NCBI GenBank assembly: GCA_030512335.1
Contig: JAULSU010000005.1
Location: 2,976,001-3,040,000 of the forward strand
Source of the DNA: Immersiella caudata
Lineage: Eukaryota > Ascomycota > Sordariomycetes > Sordariales > Lasiosphaeriaceae
DNA: 64,000 nucleotides
Direction: 5' to 3'
Part shown: positions 27,607 through 37,688 of the stretch, piece after piece
Position numbering within the stretch: position 1 is the first letter of the stretch
How the letters are laid out: each line of letters begins with the position of its first letter
Made by a program: the position numbers and the translations under genes
The notes under the pieces: model-generated
What the model was told of the DNA's origin: nothing
Seen by the model: the letters and a program-made list of their open reading frames with translations, nothing else
The model's database searches: none

Positions 27607-28881
27607 GGTTGTTGCGACGGACGAGCGAACCAACGGCCAGTTGCCAGGAATGAGGGACGAAAGACCGTTGTGTAGGGTTGTGGAGTGTTTCTTTTGTAGA
27701 TGGCCCGCTTCTTGGGCGGTGGGGTTTATCGATGGAGAATGGCAGTTGAGGTTTGGAGGCGCCCAGGAAAAGCCAAAAAAGCCAATGTAGTAACTCCTTC
27801 GAGAACCCTGGGGAGCTTGGAGCCTCGCGGCAGCTGAGCAAACTCTATTTTCCAAACCGTGAGGCGCACGCGCGGGGGAGGGCAGGGCCAACGTAGAAAA
27901 TACCAGGATGGATGATGGCCTCGCTGTTCAGTCAGTCGTTCACGAAGCAGACAATGCGATGATGGCGATGAGGGAAGGGAGGGGTGGCTGGAGGTGTGAT
28001 ATGTGGTGAGGGAAGGAGTGAAAAGTCGGCCTCGCCCGCACGTTGCGACCGGGCAAGACGGGCTCTGCGCGCGCCCCACACGGCTAGCGCCAAAACCGTC
28101 GAATGCAGTTAGCGAATTGGAGGAGAGCCGCAAGCCACAGCAAGCCAGTCGCTGCTTTTGCTCGCCCGCGCCAAGCCCTGTCTTGGCCAGGACTCGCCCG
28201 CCCTTTTGCACGCGCAGCGAACCAGCAATCAATCGCCCGACATTGCCAGAGGCTGCATGTCGCCTCATCCAACGTTGTGCGACCCGGACGTCTTCAGTCC
28301 CTGTATTCTTCTCATCCGCGCTGAACGCCCATCACCTACAGCTTCATTGGTGTCCAACAAGCGCAGCATGCATCTAGATTTTTATCCAGCGCCTGCAGGG
28401 TCCGGAGCCCCGTCTTCAGACGCCGTCGTTGGCCAGTGTCATCGACCTCTCCGGGCCTTTCCCCGGGTCTTAAACACCATAGTGACTTCGCTTATGAGCG
28501 CCATCACATCTCATTTGTCGCCGAAACGACACATGCACGAGGTTCTCGATGCGTACAGTTCTCGACTCGCGTTACTACCACCATACCTCGAGAGGTATTT
28601 GCGAGCCGTGCAGACTCCGAGATCTTGCCCCCACGTCTCCGCACATTACAACTACATGCACTCAGCCATCCCCTCGACCTATGAGACAGCACCAAGCTGT
28701 AAAAGAAGCTCCAACGCCGTTGCTATGCAGCTAAAATCCCCGTCGCCCCTATCATGCCACCCCTCTCCGCATTACTAGTTCTCATCAAATAAGATATCGA
28801 TAATCTCGTCCAAGAAGGTAAACACCAGATGGGCACTGTAGATGTCAGCATATATCCGGCCATTCACGAGAAGGCAAGTAC
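27607..28881. other. Intergenic: SR-gene promoter and MDM1 3' flank
   Basis: The stretch holds the upstream region of the minus-strand SR gene and the 3' flank of the minus-strand MDM1 gene. I see no supported gene, RNA gene or repeat here. Confidence 0.6.
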
Positions 28882-31800
28882 CTACTTCAGCCGCGAATTA
28901 TTCAATGTCGCAAAGATCCTCCTGCTCGCCGCCTGTGCATTCAGTCTCCCGACCACATTTCCCGCCAAATCCGGCACCAGCGTCGCAAGCATCAAGCTCG
29001 CCTCGGTCCTCGTCCGGGCCTTCTCCGCGGCGGTCCTGGGCTTCTTACTCCCATTGCCTTCCTTTGGGCCTGTCATTGACCTCCCTCTTGGCCACAGTCC
29101 CTCCTTGAGGAGACTGACATACTTGAGCACCGCCTCCTCTTGTACCAGCATCTTGACATTGTCTCGCAGTTTCCGCTCAATGGCACCGCCGAGCAGCTGA
29201 TGCAGCACAACCACAACCGCTCTGCCGCGAAGCCAGTTATTTCCACGGTTGAGCTCAAACACCTCGAGGAAGATGTCGCAAATCGGCTTGACGAACGGCT
29301 CCAGCTCTCTGTTTTCGAACGCGTTGAGCTCCGCCTCTGCCTCCGCGGCGTTCAGAACGGCTCCGCCAGCGGCATCTTCCAGTGGCATCGCGCCGAGCTG
29401 GTTGGTTGCGGCGGCGATGAGATTTTGGCCTGCCAACGAAAGCTGGTCCAATACGGGGATACTCCCTAGAATATCCTCCATTCCATCTGCGACGGAGTCA
29501 TACAGACGGGTGATCATATCCTTCTTGTCTTCGCGATCCATCAAGTCCTGGCCCTGGGGGTTGATGACACTTTGTGATAGGAACGCGCGAAGGTCCCGGC
29601 TCCGACACACATCTGGCAGCAGCAACAACTCGCTGAGGTACTTCTCAAGTGCCTGTCGACGCTTTTGCAAGAAGTCGTTCTGAAGCTTCATTACCATCCT
29701 CCGCCGGGGAAAGTCGAGGTTGCGCACCGAAGGGTAGCGAGATCTGAGCTTCTGATGGAGCTCAAGAAACTCACTGTAACGCCTCGTTATAATCCATGTT
29801 GCCGCTGGCATCTTCTCACCTGCATTGCGCGAGACTTCTATGGCGTATTGGGCGTACTCCTTTCCGTCCTCCTCCCGTCCCACTTGAATAGACTTGATGC
29901 GGATTGTTGAGCGGCCGTAGAGGCTGTTGTCGCTTTCTTGGATGACATATTGTTGTCTCTGCAGCTCCTTCCGCCGTATCTCCCTTTGTAGACTGGCCTT
30001 GGACTTCCTCAGAATTCTCAACTCGGCCGTATTGTTTGTCAGTTCTGCCTTGCGAAGAAGCGAATCCACAACGGCGTCCTGTGCCACCAGCCGATCAATA
30101 TCGTTGGTGAGCACCGTGATTGCTTCCGCTAAACCAAGGTCCCCGGGAGCCGCCTCGTGAACGGCGTCGGCGTCATCATCTTGTTTGTTATCATCCGAAT
30201 CGGAACGTTCGTCCGAAAGAAATTTGTCCTCGTCCGCAAAGAGGTCATTATCCACAAACACACCTATTCTTGACGCTGGGCTCACTAGCCCTAGGGATGC
30301 CAAACTTGGCTTCTCCTGGTCTTTACCTGGTGGCTGCGGTGGCCTCCCCGCGTCAAGGGATGCCCTAGCTTGAGGGGGCAGCTCAACCGAGCCTCGTAGA
30401 GATTGAGAAACATCAACCGAGCCCCGACGGAAATCCGCATCGCCGCCCGTAAGGATAGATCCAGAGTCGGCCTCGCCGAAAAGAGAAGCTCGGAGGTCTT
30501 CAGCGGTGGGAGGCCTGGTGTCTTCCAAGATGTTGTTCAGTGCCTGTTCCATAGCTTGAACAACCTTTGTGTCGGGGACTAGAGGAGCAGGGTCCTGGTC
30601 GATGAGGCTTTGGACCGAATCAGCCAGCGCATCATCTCCGGCATCGTCGTCGTCGAAAAGGGGGTTAGGCGACTCTTCATCGACAGAACGGCGCCCAGCC
30701 ATGAGAGCATCCAGGCCATTGCTGCCGTTAACATTCATGGCCCGCAAGTCAGACGCTGAGCCTGCTCGTCTGTGGTTGGTGCTTTGCTGGAGCCGTGGCG
30801 CGAGTCGCGACACGGGAGTTGGTTTGCTGCTGTTGTGTGAGGAAAGGCGGGTGAGTGAAGGCGGCCTCGAGTTCGAGGACTGCCCAATGCTTGGCCCAGG
30901 CGTCGGTGGCGCCAAACGCTTCGATGCCTCCTCAGAAGCGAGTGCTTTGTAGAACAGGTCCGACTTCTTGAAATTATGTAGGTGCTTTGCGCGCATCTCT
31001 TCGAGAACTGCGCTCTGAGCTCGTAAGATTTCCCTCCGGGCCCTGTAGTACTGCTCTGGAGTGGCAGCTTTGCCGGCTTGTAGAAACTCCCGAATGGTCT
31101 TTTTTGAAAAGTCGGGAACCTTCAACTCCGGTCTGATGAGATACGCTGCATCAATCTGAGCCAGGTCCTGCCTGTCAGAATCGTTCCAAGGTGGCAACTG
31201 CAGCGGTAGTTGCTCTCCTTCCGGGCCATCATCCTCCAACGGGTTGCGAAATCCATCGACGACAAGCCAAAACTGCACAAGAGGCATGAGCCCCTGTCTA
31301 TCCATGTATTCCATAAAGTACGAGAGACCAGATGGGTCTCGCAACAAGTCGATGAGTGATGCGTTCTCAAGTTTCGAGACTCCGGGCGAGGGAGAGGGAA
31401 CATCAGGTGGGAGAGGAAGCGTTCGGCGGTCGCCTCCGGCCGCCAGATGTTGTACCCGTTGGTCCAGAAGTCGTTTCCCCATCTCCAACCGACGGATGTA
31501 AACTTGATCCACGCCTTCCTGTTGCGTTTCACGTTTGAGTTGTATCGCAACCTCACTCCGGAATCGCCTGGCATCCGAGAGATTGTTGACCTTCCGAATG
31601 GTCCGGATGAACTTTTCAAACCGCCTCTCGTTGTCCGCTGGTGTTAGCCTAGGGAAGGCTATTGGCTTGCTGGCCTTCGGCGCAGGGGAGGCATGCTGGT
31701 CAAGAGCAGCGCGGAGCTTCCGCACGGTTGATCGATCTTGAAGCATGCTGCGCCCATAGTTCTCCATGACCTGGTTCCAGGTATCCGGCTCCGCAAGGAG

Positions 31801-32616
31801 TTGCATGACAGGGAACATGACGGCGCAAGCGGTAATCTCCCTGATGATGGTTGACACAGCACCCGACTCCAACAGCTTCGGTGGAAGGACTCTTCTCAGC
31901 ACCTTGGACATGGTCTTCCGTAGGTAATCCTGCTGCGCCGTCTTCGTGTCGGAGAAACCCAAGCTCACTGCGGGATGCAGCTTTCCATCCTTGTACTTGG
32001 ACGCAATGGCCAGGTCCAGCTCCTCCGTCTCGGTCATAGAGCGATTCAACTTGCGACCCCTGACTGAACGCTCGGCATCATAGAAATCGCGGAAGTGTGC
32101 CGTCAGGAGGGGCACGAGGCGGGTGGTGAGCACCTCGGTGAGGTCGAGCTCGGCGAACCGGACCTTTACACTGAGCAGGGCGCATCGTATGGTTTTGTCT
32201 ACCTCGTCTGAGAACACGGGGTTCTTGCTAATGTTGGAGTACCAGGCGTTGATAAAGTCGCGGAGGATGAAGCCGAGGATTTCATCGAGGGCTGCTCCTA
32301 CCTTTGGGGATTCGGGACAGAGAGATTGCTTTGTGTACGTCTGGCGGCGGCGCAGCGCAGCGACCTCGGCCTCCCATGCACCCGGAGCGAGGAATGCGGC
32401 GCCCCGGGCTCGCGCGGGGCTGCGGCGGAGCTGGCGATAGCGGGAGCCGCGGGAGGTGAGGAGCACGAGAGCAAGAATGGCGACGACAGCGGCGATAATG
32501 CCCGCGACAAAGGCGTAGCCAGCCCAGCGCAGGGCGGGGAACCAATTGACGGCATATCCCCAGGCAATAAAACATGCCACTCCGCCAAGGGCTATGTCTC
32601 TCCCATGAAGGGCCAT
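28882..32616 (-). CDS. MDM1: MDM1/SNX14-type sorting nexin, PXA-RGS-PX-NexinC tether
   Basis: One uninterrupted frame of 1244 residues, typical in length for fungal Mdm1. Order: two hydrophobic segments at about 9-54 that anchor the protein in the ER membrane; a PXA domain about 108-290 (starts ALDEILGFILRDF); an RGS-like domain about 421-560 (SLIDLLRDPSGLSYFMEY); a long Ser/Pro and acidic linker; a PX domain about 900-1010 with the RRYSEF and PRRRM lipid-binding region; and a nexin C-terminal domain about 1105-1225. The family tethers the ER to the vacuole or lipid droplets and affects sphingolipid and fatty-acid handling. The start at 32616 directly precedes the membrane segments. No intron is needed, which is unusual for so long a fungal gene. 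A CA dinucleotide tract lies about 175 nt upstream. Confidence 0.95.
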   Translation of the reverse strand: MALHGRDIALGGVACFIAWGYAVNWFPALRWAGYAFVAGIIAAVVAILALVLLTSRGSRYRQLRRSPARARGAAFLAPGAWEAEVAALRRRQTYTKQSLCPESPKVGAALDEILGFILRDFINAWYSNISKNPVFSDEVDKTIRCALLSVKVRFAELDLTEVLTTRLVPLLTAHFRDFYDAERSVRGRKLNRSMTETEELDLAIASKYKDGKLHPAVSLGFSDTKTAQQDYLRKTMSKVLRRVLPPKLLESGAVSTIIREITACAVMFPVMQLLAEPDTWNQVMENYGRSMLQDRSTVRKLRAALDQHASPAPKASKPIAFPRLTPADNERRFEKFIRTIRKVNNLSDARRFRSEVAIQLKRETQQEGVDQVYIRRLEMGKRLLDQRVQHLAAGGDRRTLPLPPDVPSPSPGVSKLENASLIDLLRDPSGLSYFMEYMDRQGLMPLVQFWLVVDGFRNPLEDDGPEGEQLPLQLPPWNDSDRQDLAQIDAAYLIRPELKVPDFSKKTIREFLQAGKAATPEQYYRARREILRAQSAVLEEMRAKHLHNFKKSDLFYKALASEEASKRLAPPTPGPSIGQSSNSRPPSLTRLSSHNSSKPTPVSRLAPRLQQSTNHRRAGSASDLRAMNVNGSNGLDALMAGRRSVDEESPNPLFDDDDAGDDALADSVQSLIDQDPAPLVPDTKVVQAMEQALNNILEDTRPPTAEDLRASLFGEADSGSILTGGDADFRRGSVDVSQSLRGSVELPPQARASLDAGRPPQPPGKDQEKPSLASLGLVSPASRIGVFVDNDLFADEDKFLSDERSDSDDNKQDDDADAVHEAAPGDLGLAEAITVLTNDIDRLVAQDAVVDSLLRKAELTNNTAELRILRKSKASLQREIRRKELQRQQYVIQESDNSLYGRSTIRIKSIQVGREEDGKEYAQYAIEVSRNAGEKMPAATWIITRRYSEFLELHQKLRSRYPSVRNLDFPRRRMVMKLQNDFLQKRRQALEKYLSELLLLPDVCRSRDLRAFLSQSVINPQGQDLMDREDKKDMITRLYDSVADGMEDILGSIPVLDQLSLAGQNLIAAATNQLGAMPLEDAAGGAVLNAAEAEAELNAFENRELEPFVKPICDIFLEVFELNRGNNWLRGRAVVVVLHQLLGGAIERKLRDNVKMLVQEEAVLKYVSLLKEGLWPRGRSMTGPKEGNGSKKPRTAAEKARTRTEASLMLATLVPDLAGNVVGRLNAQAASRRIFATLNNSRLK

Positions 32617-32791
32617 AATCGAAGGGCGGCGTTTGGCGGCGGTCGGCGCCGCATGTTTTGTGGTTTGGTGTCTTGAAGGTCGACGGACCGTTATCGATAG
32701 CTAGCGCAGACAACCGCGTCGTCACTCCGCAGGGATCAGCTGTCAGCGTAGAAATACCTGATACAGTGCTTGCCTCGCTTGATGCATTGTT

Positions 32792-32806
32792 ACACACACA
32801 CACACA
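32792..32806. repeat. CA dinucleotide microsatellite
   Basis: An uninterrupted AC run (about 7.5 units) lies between the 3' end of TRM8 and the start of MDM1. It probably falls in the MDM1 promoter or 5' leader. Confidence 0.85.
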
Positions 32807-32890
32807 AATTCGATTGACCAATATGTAGAGGGAGGAAAGAAGATACCCCTCGAGATCTTTTGTTCATCAACTGCATGCAATACATGACAT

Positions 32891-33866
32891 CTATACTACT
32901 GCATCATAGGACGGATCCTCCAGCCGCCTGAACAGGGCCACGAATTTCTGACCGTTGTTCCTCTCTACCTTTTTGCCCTCCTCAGTCTCGGTCCTCATCA
33001 CCTCAACACAGGGGTCAGCCTCCTGTTCCTCCTCAGACACCCGCTCGAAGGACAGGTGCGCGTCAAAATGTTGTACCATCCATCCGTGTAAGTCTGGCAC
33101 GTCGGTTATTGTGTACACAATACCGCCAGGTTTCATGACGAAGGCGTACTCCGAATTCAGCGTCGTTGACACAATCCGCTGCTTGTGTTTGCGTGCCTTG
33201 AAGTGCGGGTCCGGGAAACAGATGAATATCTTGGAGAGTTGTCCCTTCTTGAAGAAGTTGGGAAGGAACTTCATCGTGTTGGCCCGCAAGACGCCAGCAT
33301 TGCGGTACAACTTTGTGTCGGGGTTCTGAGCGCGGAGAGCCTTGATCCTGTCCTCGACGAACTGTGTCACCGAGACGCGAATTTCGAGACCTACGAAAAT
33401 TAGATTAAAACTCCCACGGCTATCGCGAGCCTGGGCGCTCACCTAATATGAGGGTGTCTGGCATGAGAGGGGCCAGGGCAATAGTCAGGCCGCCAAAGCC
33501 ACATCCGATATCCGCCACCTCAACGTCTTTGCTGAGCCTTTTCGGCTTCACTGGCCGAAGTGATTGATCTGCCGCAGTCTCAGATGGCTCATTCTGCTCC
33601 ATTGGGTCCCCCTCTACCACATAATCGGGGTAGAGTGAGGACCAGTCCATCTGATCGGGGCTTGGGGGACTGCCATGATCGTTAGTGAACTAAAATACCA
33701 ACAAGTCATAGTTTTGCTCTTACTAGATGAGATGGTGGTCGGAAAAGGGGTTTGCATGGGCTCTCTGGCGGTAGAACTTTTTCCGTGGCAACTCAGTCAC
33801 ACTCTCCTCCCTCAGTGCAGCCCGGTAGTCCTCGCGCTTTTGGCGCTTGTTTTTTGTTGGTGCCAT
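32891..33866 (-). CDS. TRM8: tRNA (guanine-N7-)-methyltransferase catalytic subunit Trm8
   Basis: Three exons (33866-33724, 33669-33443, 33390-32891) give 289 residues. Exon 1 encodes the Lys/Arg-rich family N-terminus with the conserved RQRAHANPFSDH; splicing yields YPPSPDQMDWSSLYP, another family block. The SAM-binding motif ADIGCGFGG lies at 100-108, and exon 3 carries FPDPHFKARKHKQR, the catalytic and tRNA-contact region. Trm8 forms m7G46 in tRNA together with the WD40 partner Trm82, which is not in this window. About 30 residues (67-97), acidic and then Lys/Pro-rich, are inserted just before the SAM motif. The gene is divergent from HOM6, with 378 nt between the start codons. The start at 33866 is the only ATG that includes the conserved basic N-terminus. 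Confidence 0.95.
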
Positions 33867-34244
33867 AGTTTTGAGTGCGCTTGACTGCGATTACGAGTGT
33901 ACGTCGAAGGCAATGCCGAAGCGGTTCTTTCTGCGTTGTTGCTAGTCGTTTGTTGTCGTATCAGCCACAGGGAATATTTGTTGTGGGAACTTCTTACTGA
34001 GTGTAACTCCTAAAAAGAAAACGTTAATCGCTATGGGCGATCCCCCTGTCGGGCTGTACCACAGTTGGAGTGTGGGGTCCGTGGCACAGGATTTGGTGCA
34101 GGCGACAGGGGACCTTGCTGCCCCGCTATCGGCAGCACGCATGGAGACATTTTCGCGACCCCGCGGTGCTCATCGAAGCCTCATTTCTTGAAGAAATTGG
34201 TATCTTGCTCAATTTCAAGGCAAAACCATCCAAAAGCACCCAAA
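33867..34244. promoter_or_regulatory. Shared divergent promoter TRM8/HOM6
   Basis: These 378 nt separate the two divergent start codons and must hold both promoters. I looked for the amino-acid-control (Gcn4/CPC1) site TGACTCA and found no exact match. A 16-codon upstream reading frame for HOM6 is at 34141-34191. Confidence 0.6.
34141..34191 (+). promoter_or_regulatory. Candidate uORF in the HOM6 leader
   Basis: ATG at 34141 opens a 16-codon frame that stops at 34191 (TGA), 53 nt before the HOM6 start. If it is transcribed, ribosomes would meet it first. Whether the leader reaches this far upstream is not visible in the DNA. Confidence 0.35.
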
Positions 34245-35410
34245 ATGGCTTCCGCACGTCAAGTCAACATTGCCATCATCGGTAGGCCGAAACGCACCCT
34301 GTGCGCCCTTCTTACCAGTTGCACAAGCTAACTCCCATCCCACTTACAGGTGCTGGTGGGGTTGGTCGATGCTTCATCTCCCAGCTCGAACAGCTGGTCA
34401 AGCGCCGCCCCGAGCCTAAGCTAGCCCTCGTTTACATCAGCACGAGCAAGAAGGCCTTCTACACCAAGGATTACGCTACAATCGTCCTAAACTCGGCTGT
34501 TTCGAACCTGGCCTCTTCCACCGAGACACCTCTCGCGCCCGCTGCTCTTGCCGACTACCTTACCAGCTCTAACTCCAAGGCTATCGTCGTCGACAACACC
34601 AGCTCGCAGGATGTCGCCGACGCCTATCCCCTCTTCCTCAGCCGCGGAATCAGCATCGTTACGCCCAACAAGAAGGCTTTCTCTGGGCCCTACAAGCTGT
34701 GGCAGGACATCTTCAACGCCAGCGCCGAGTCAGGAGCTCGCGTGTTCCATGAGTCCTCCGTTGGCGCGGGCTTGCCTGTCATCTCAACCCTGAAGGATTT
34801 CGTGAACACGGGCGATGAGGTCACCAAGATCGAGGGTGTTTTCAGCGGCACCATGTCCTTCCTGTTCAACTCGTTCGCCCCCACCTCTGGCTCAGGCGGA
34901 AAGTGGTCGGCTGAGGTCAAGAAAGCCAAGGAGCTGGGCTATACAGAGCCGGACCCGCGGGATGACCTGAACGGCTTGGATGTCGCGCGGAAGCTGACCA
35001 TTCTGGCACGCCTCGCTGGTCTTGAGGTCGAGTCACCGACCTCTTTCCCCGTCCAGAGCCTTATTCCTAAGGAGCTGGAGTCGGTTTCCAGCGGAGACGA
35101 GTTCCTCGAGAAACTTCCTCAGTTCGACTCCGAGATGGAGAAGGTCAAGACCGAGGCCGAGGCTGAGGGCAAGGTTGTACGCTTCGTGGGAAGCATTGAC
35201 GTGGGTACCAAGCAGGTGAAGGTGGGCCTAGAGAGGTTCGACCGGTCTCATCCGATTGCGGCGCTCAAGGGGAGCGACAACATCATTAGCTTCTACACTA
35301 AGCGGTACGGAAGCAACCCCCTGATCATCCAGGGCGCTGGCGCTGGCGGCGAGGTGACTGCCATGGGTGTGACGAGCGATCTCCTGAAGGTGCTCTCCCA
35401 ACTGTCATAA
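34245..35410 (+). CDS. HOM6: Homoserine dehydrogenase
   Basis: Two exons, 34245-34281 and 34350-35410, with a 68-nt intron inside the first glycine codon of the nucleotide-binding loop, give 365 residues. The N-terminus reads VNIAIIGAGGVG (Rossmann NAD(P) loop, Gly13-Gly18). The catalytic block EPDPRDDLNGLDVARK places Glu212, Asp218, Asp223 and Lys227 at positions equivalent to yeast Hom6 Glu208, Asp214, Asp219 and Lys223. The length matches the monofunctional fungal enzyme, with no aspartokinase or ACT domain. It reduces aspartate semialdehyde to homoserine in the cytosol, the branch point to threonine and methionine. The downstream gene is convergent. Identification is very secure; the start is fixed by the conserved N-terminus and by the very short exon 1. 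Confidence 0.97.
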
Positions 35411-35542
35411 AAGATACAAGATAGCAGGATGGCGTGATGCACCACCAAAAACCGGAATATAGCACCGCCCTCAGCTTGTTGAAACGTTCAAGGCTCTCCC
35501 TCGTATGCGTCCATATATCCCCCCTGGCATTACGGACAGTGC

Positions 35543-35939
35543 TTACTTCAGCCTCGTCTTCTCGGCGAACCCTCTCGGCTTCAGACCATTCTCGGGTCGA
35601 GGCGACACGATCTTTTCAGGCTCGCCGGCGCGATCTTTCGAGGGCGTTGGCACAGGGACTGGTTGCGGTTGTTGAGGTGACTGTAGGCCACTGACCATTC
35701 CGACGAGCAGTCTCCAAAACCAAAGGCTCAGGTCGTAGATGATGAGGCCGATAATAGGCGCGATGATAACGAATGCAAGCCCCGCCTGGTAATATGGTTA
35801 GAAGGTTTCCAGACAAAACAGTAACCTTTAAGCTCCTTACAAAGAACATAGATATCCGGTTCAGAATCCAATGGTACTCGGCCGGCAAAAGGCTCAGTAT
35901 CGAGAACCAGGAGGCCCCATCGGACTTGATATCGGCCAT
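35543..35939 (-). CDS. Small single-pass membrane protein, unknown function
   Basis: Two exons, 35939-35841 and 35785-35543, give 113 residues over a 55-nt intron (GTAAGG...CTAAC...CAG). The N-terminal part has an amphipathic stretch (SILSLLPAEYHWILNRI). A strong hydrophobic segment at about 33-57 (AGLAFVIIAPIIGLIIYDL) spans the exon junction. The C-terminal half is Pro- and charge-rich and ends RGFAEKTRLK. A well-formed intron that keeps the frame and joins a membrane helix makes a real gene likely. I do not recognise the family. The frame is open further upstream with another ATG, but the chosen start gives the simplest short protein. It is convergent with HOM6. Confidence 0.72.
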
Positions 35940-36590
35940 CTCCACTGCCGTGCTGAGCACCAGCGGTGATCCAAGTAGGGCAGCTCGCTGTAGGGCGTCG
36001 TTGCAACAATAGCGACTGACTCGGATAACTTCGTGCTGATACCGAACGAGTGCGGCGCGCAACAAGCAGCAATGGCAGGAACGATCGGTGACAGAGGGCG
36101 GGCTCTCGCTGGAATGGTCAGGGCACCTAGCTGTTTGGATTCCGATCGGGGCTGCACATGTTGTGATGGTCGAAATAAACTTCCATCAGGAAGACTGCCG
36201 ATACCACGAAACCAAAGGCAGGCAGGCGCACACTGGGCGGGGGTGGATGCGCGGTTGCAGGGCGTGTTCAGAGGGAGCCGAAAGCTAGGGATGGAGATGG
36301 CATGTCCCAAAGTTAATTGCCCCCTAGGCAGCTTCCTTGCTTACACCTGGGCGTCCTCATGACGACGGAGCCCCACCAAGCAAGGGGGCCCTGTCAGGTC
36401 TCCGAAGCACTAGTCGCACTGTGCGCTACCACGACTGCCCCTCCAACCGTGAAAGCTCAAAGTTGGAGACAGTAACGTTGAGTTCGCCCAACCTCACCTC
36501 GTCACATGTCACGCAGCGCCAAGTCACATTCCATTGACGTCCGACACTGTTAACAACAAAATAAGCAACATCTTGAAGCTGATCCGCGCA
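35940..36590. promoter_or_regulatory. Divergent intergenic region, small membrane gene / CCDC174-like gene
   Basis: These 651 nt separate the start codons of a minus-strand and a plus-strand gene. I see no further gene. The part near 36480-36590 probably holds the leader of the coiled-coil gene. Confidence 0.5.
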
Positions 36591-37688
36591 ATGCCTCAAG
36601 ATCCCAACCTCTACGGCCAACCACCACCCAAAAAGCAAAAGAAGACGGCAGCACTGCCCAGCTCCCTCGCCTTCACCTCGCAACTCTCCTCCTTGCTCGC
36701 GGCCGAAACCTCCAAATCCCCTTCCTCCTCGACCAAGACATCCGCACCGAGCACCGCCATCCCGGCCCGAACTCGACCCTCCAAATCCAAACCCAACGAT
36801 CTCTTCAACGTCAAAGTCAAGCACAAAATCCAACCCAGGCGTTCCCCCTCCCCCTCCAGCACCAAACTCACCCTCAAAGGCACCACCAACTACGATGGCC
36901 CAACCGAATCCGAGCGCGCTCTTGCCCGTCGCAAAATGGAGTCCAAAGCCCGCCTCTACGCCGCCATGAAACGCGGCGACTTTGTCGGTCGCGAATCTGA
37001 AATGGGCCTCGTCGACTTCGACCGGAAATGGGCCGAGATGAAAGACTCACCCCACCCCAACGGCTCTGAAACCTCCTCAGGTGACGATAATTCCGAAGAC
37101 GACAACACCGACCGGGAGATCGTCGAATGGGAAGATGAGTTCGGGCGCGTGCGCCGCGGGACAAAAGCAGAGAGGATGCGTTTCGAGCGGAACCTAGCGC
37201 GGGGTATAGCTGCGACGGCGGAGTTGGAAAATATGTCTGCGCGGCCGAAGGAGCCGGAGAAGTTGATTATTGGCGATGCGGTCCAGACGGAGGCGTTCAC
37301 GGCGAAGGATGAGGCGGCGATGGAGGAGTTAGCGCGGAAGCGGGATCGCAGCGCGACGCCGCCCCCACAGACACATTATCGGGCGGACCATGAGATTCGC
37401 ACGAAGGGAGTTGGATTTTATGCCTTCAGTCAGGATGAGGAGACACGACAGAAGGAGATGGCGTCGCTGGAGGCGGAGCGGGCGAAGACGGAGGGGTTGA
37501 GGAAGGAGAGGGAAGAGAAGCTTGCAGCGAGGAAACGTGAGATTGAGGAGCGGAGGAGGGAGATTGGGAAGAGGAGGGAAGAACTTGGGGAGAAGATGGC
37601 GAAGAAGATGGCGGATAACTTTCTTGACGGGCTGATGAATAAAATTAGGGGGCCGGCGGGGAGTGAGGGTGGTGAGAGCAAGTCATGA
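36591..37688 (+). CDS. CCDC174/DUF4078-like coiled-coil nuclear protein
   Basis: A single exon of 365 residues. The N-terminus is basic and Ser/Pro-rich with KKQKK, a likely nuclear signal. The middle has the family blocks KARLYAAMKRGD, LVDFDRKW and EIVEWEDEFGRVRRGT. The C-terminal part has HYRADHEIRTKGVGFYAFS followed by a long charged coiled coil (about 285-350) of Glu/Arg/Lys repeats. These blocks match the CCDC174 (DUF4078) family, whose human member is linked to RNA processing and the exon-junction machinery; that role in this fungus is inferred. The frame is open 57 nt upstream with another ATG, but the start at 36591 matches the usual family N-terminus better. Codon use shifts from C-rich in the first half to G-rich in the second. 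Confidence 0.88.
   Translation: MPQDPNLYGQPPPKKQKKTAALPSSLAFTSQLSSLLAAETSKSPSSSTKTSAPSTAIPARTRPSKSKPNDLFNVKVKHKIQPRRSPSPSSTKLTLKGTTNYDGPTESERALARRKMESKARLYAAMKRGDFVGRESEMGLVDFDRKWAEMKDSPHPNGSETSSGDDNSEDDNTDREIVEWEDEFGRVRRGTKAERMRFERNLARGIAATAELENMSARPKEPEKLIIGDAVQTEAFTAKDEAAMEELARKRDRSATPPPQTHYRADHEIRTKGVGFYAFSQDEETRQKEMASLEAERAKTEGLRKEREEKLAARKREIEERRREIGKRREELGEKMAKKMADNFLDGLMNKIRGPAGSEGGESKS

Noticed and set aside
30569..30952. Plus-strand frames opposite MDM1, and similar frames opposite other genes
   Set aside because: These are antisense shadows of real coding exons, whose domain content is clear on the other strand.
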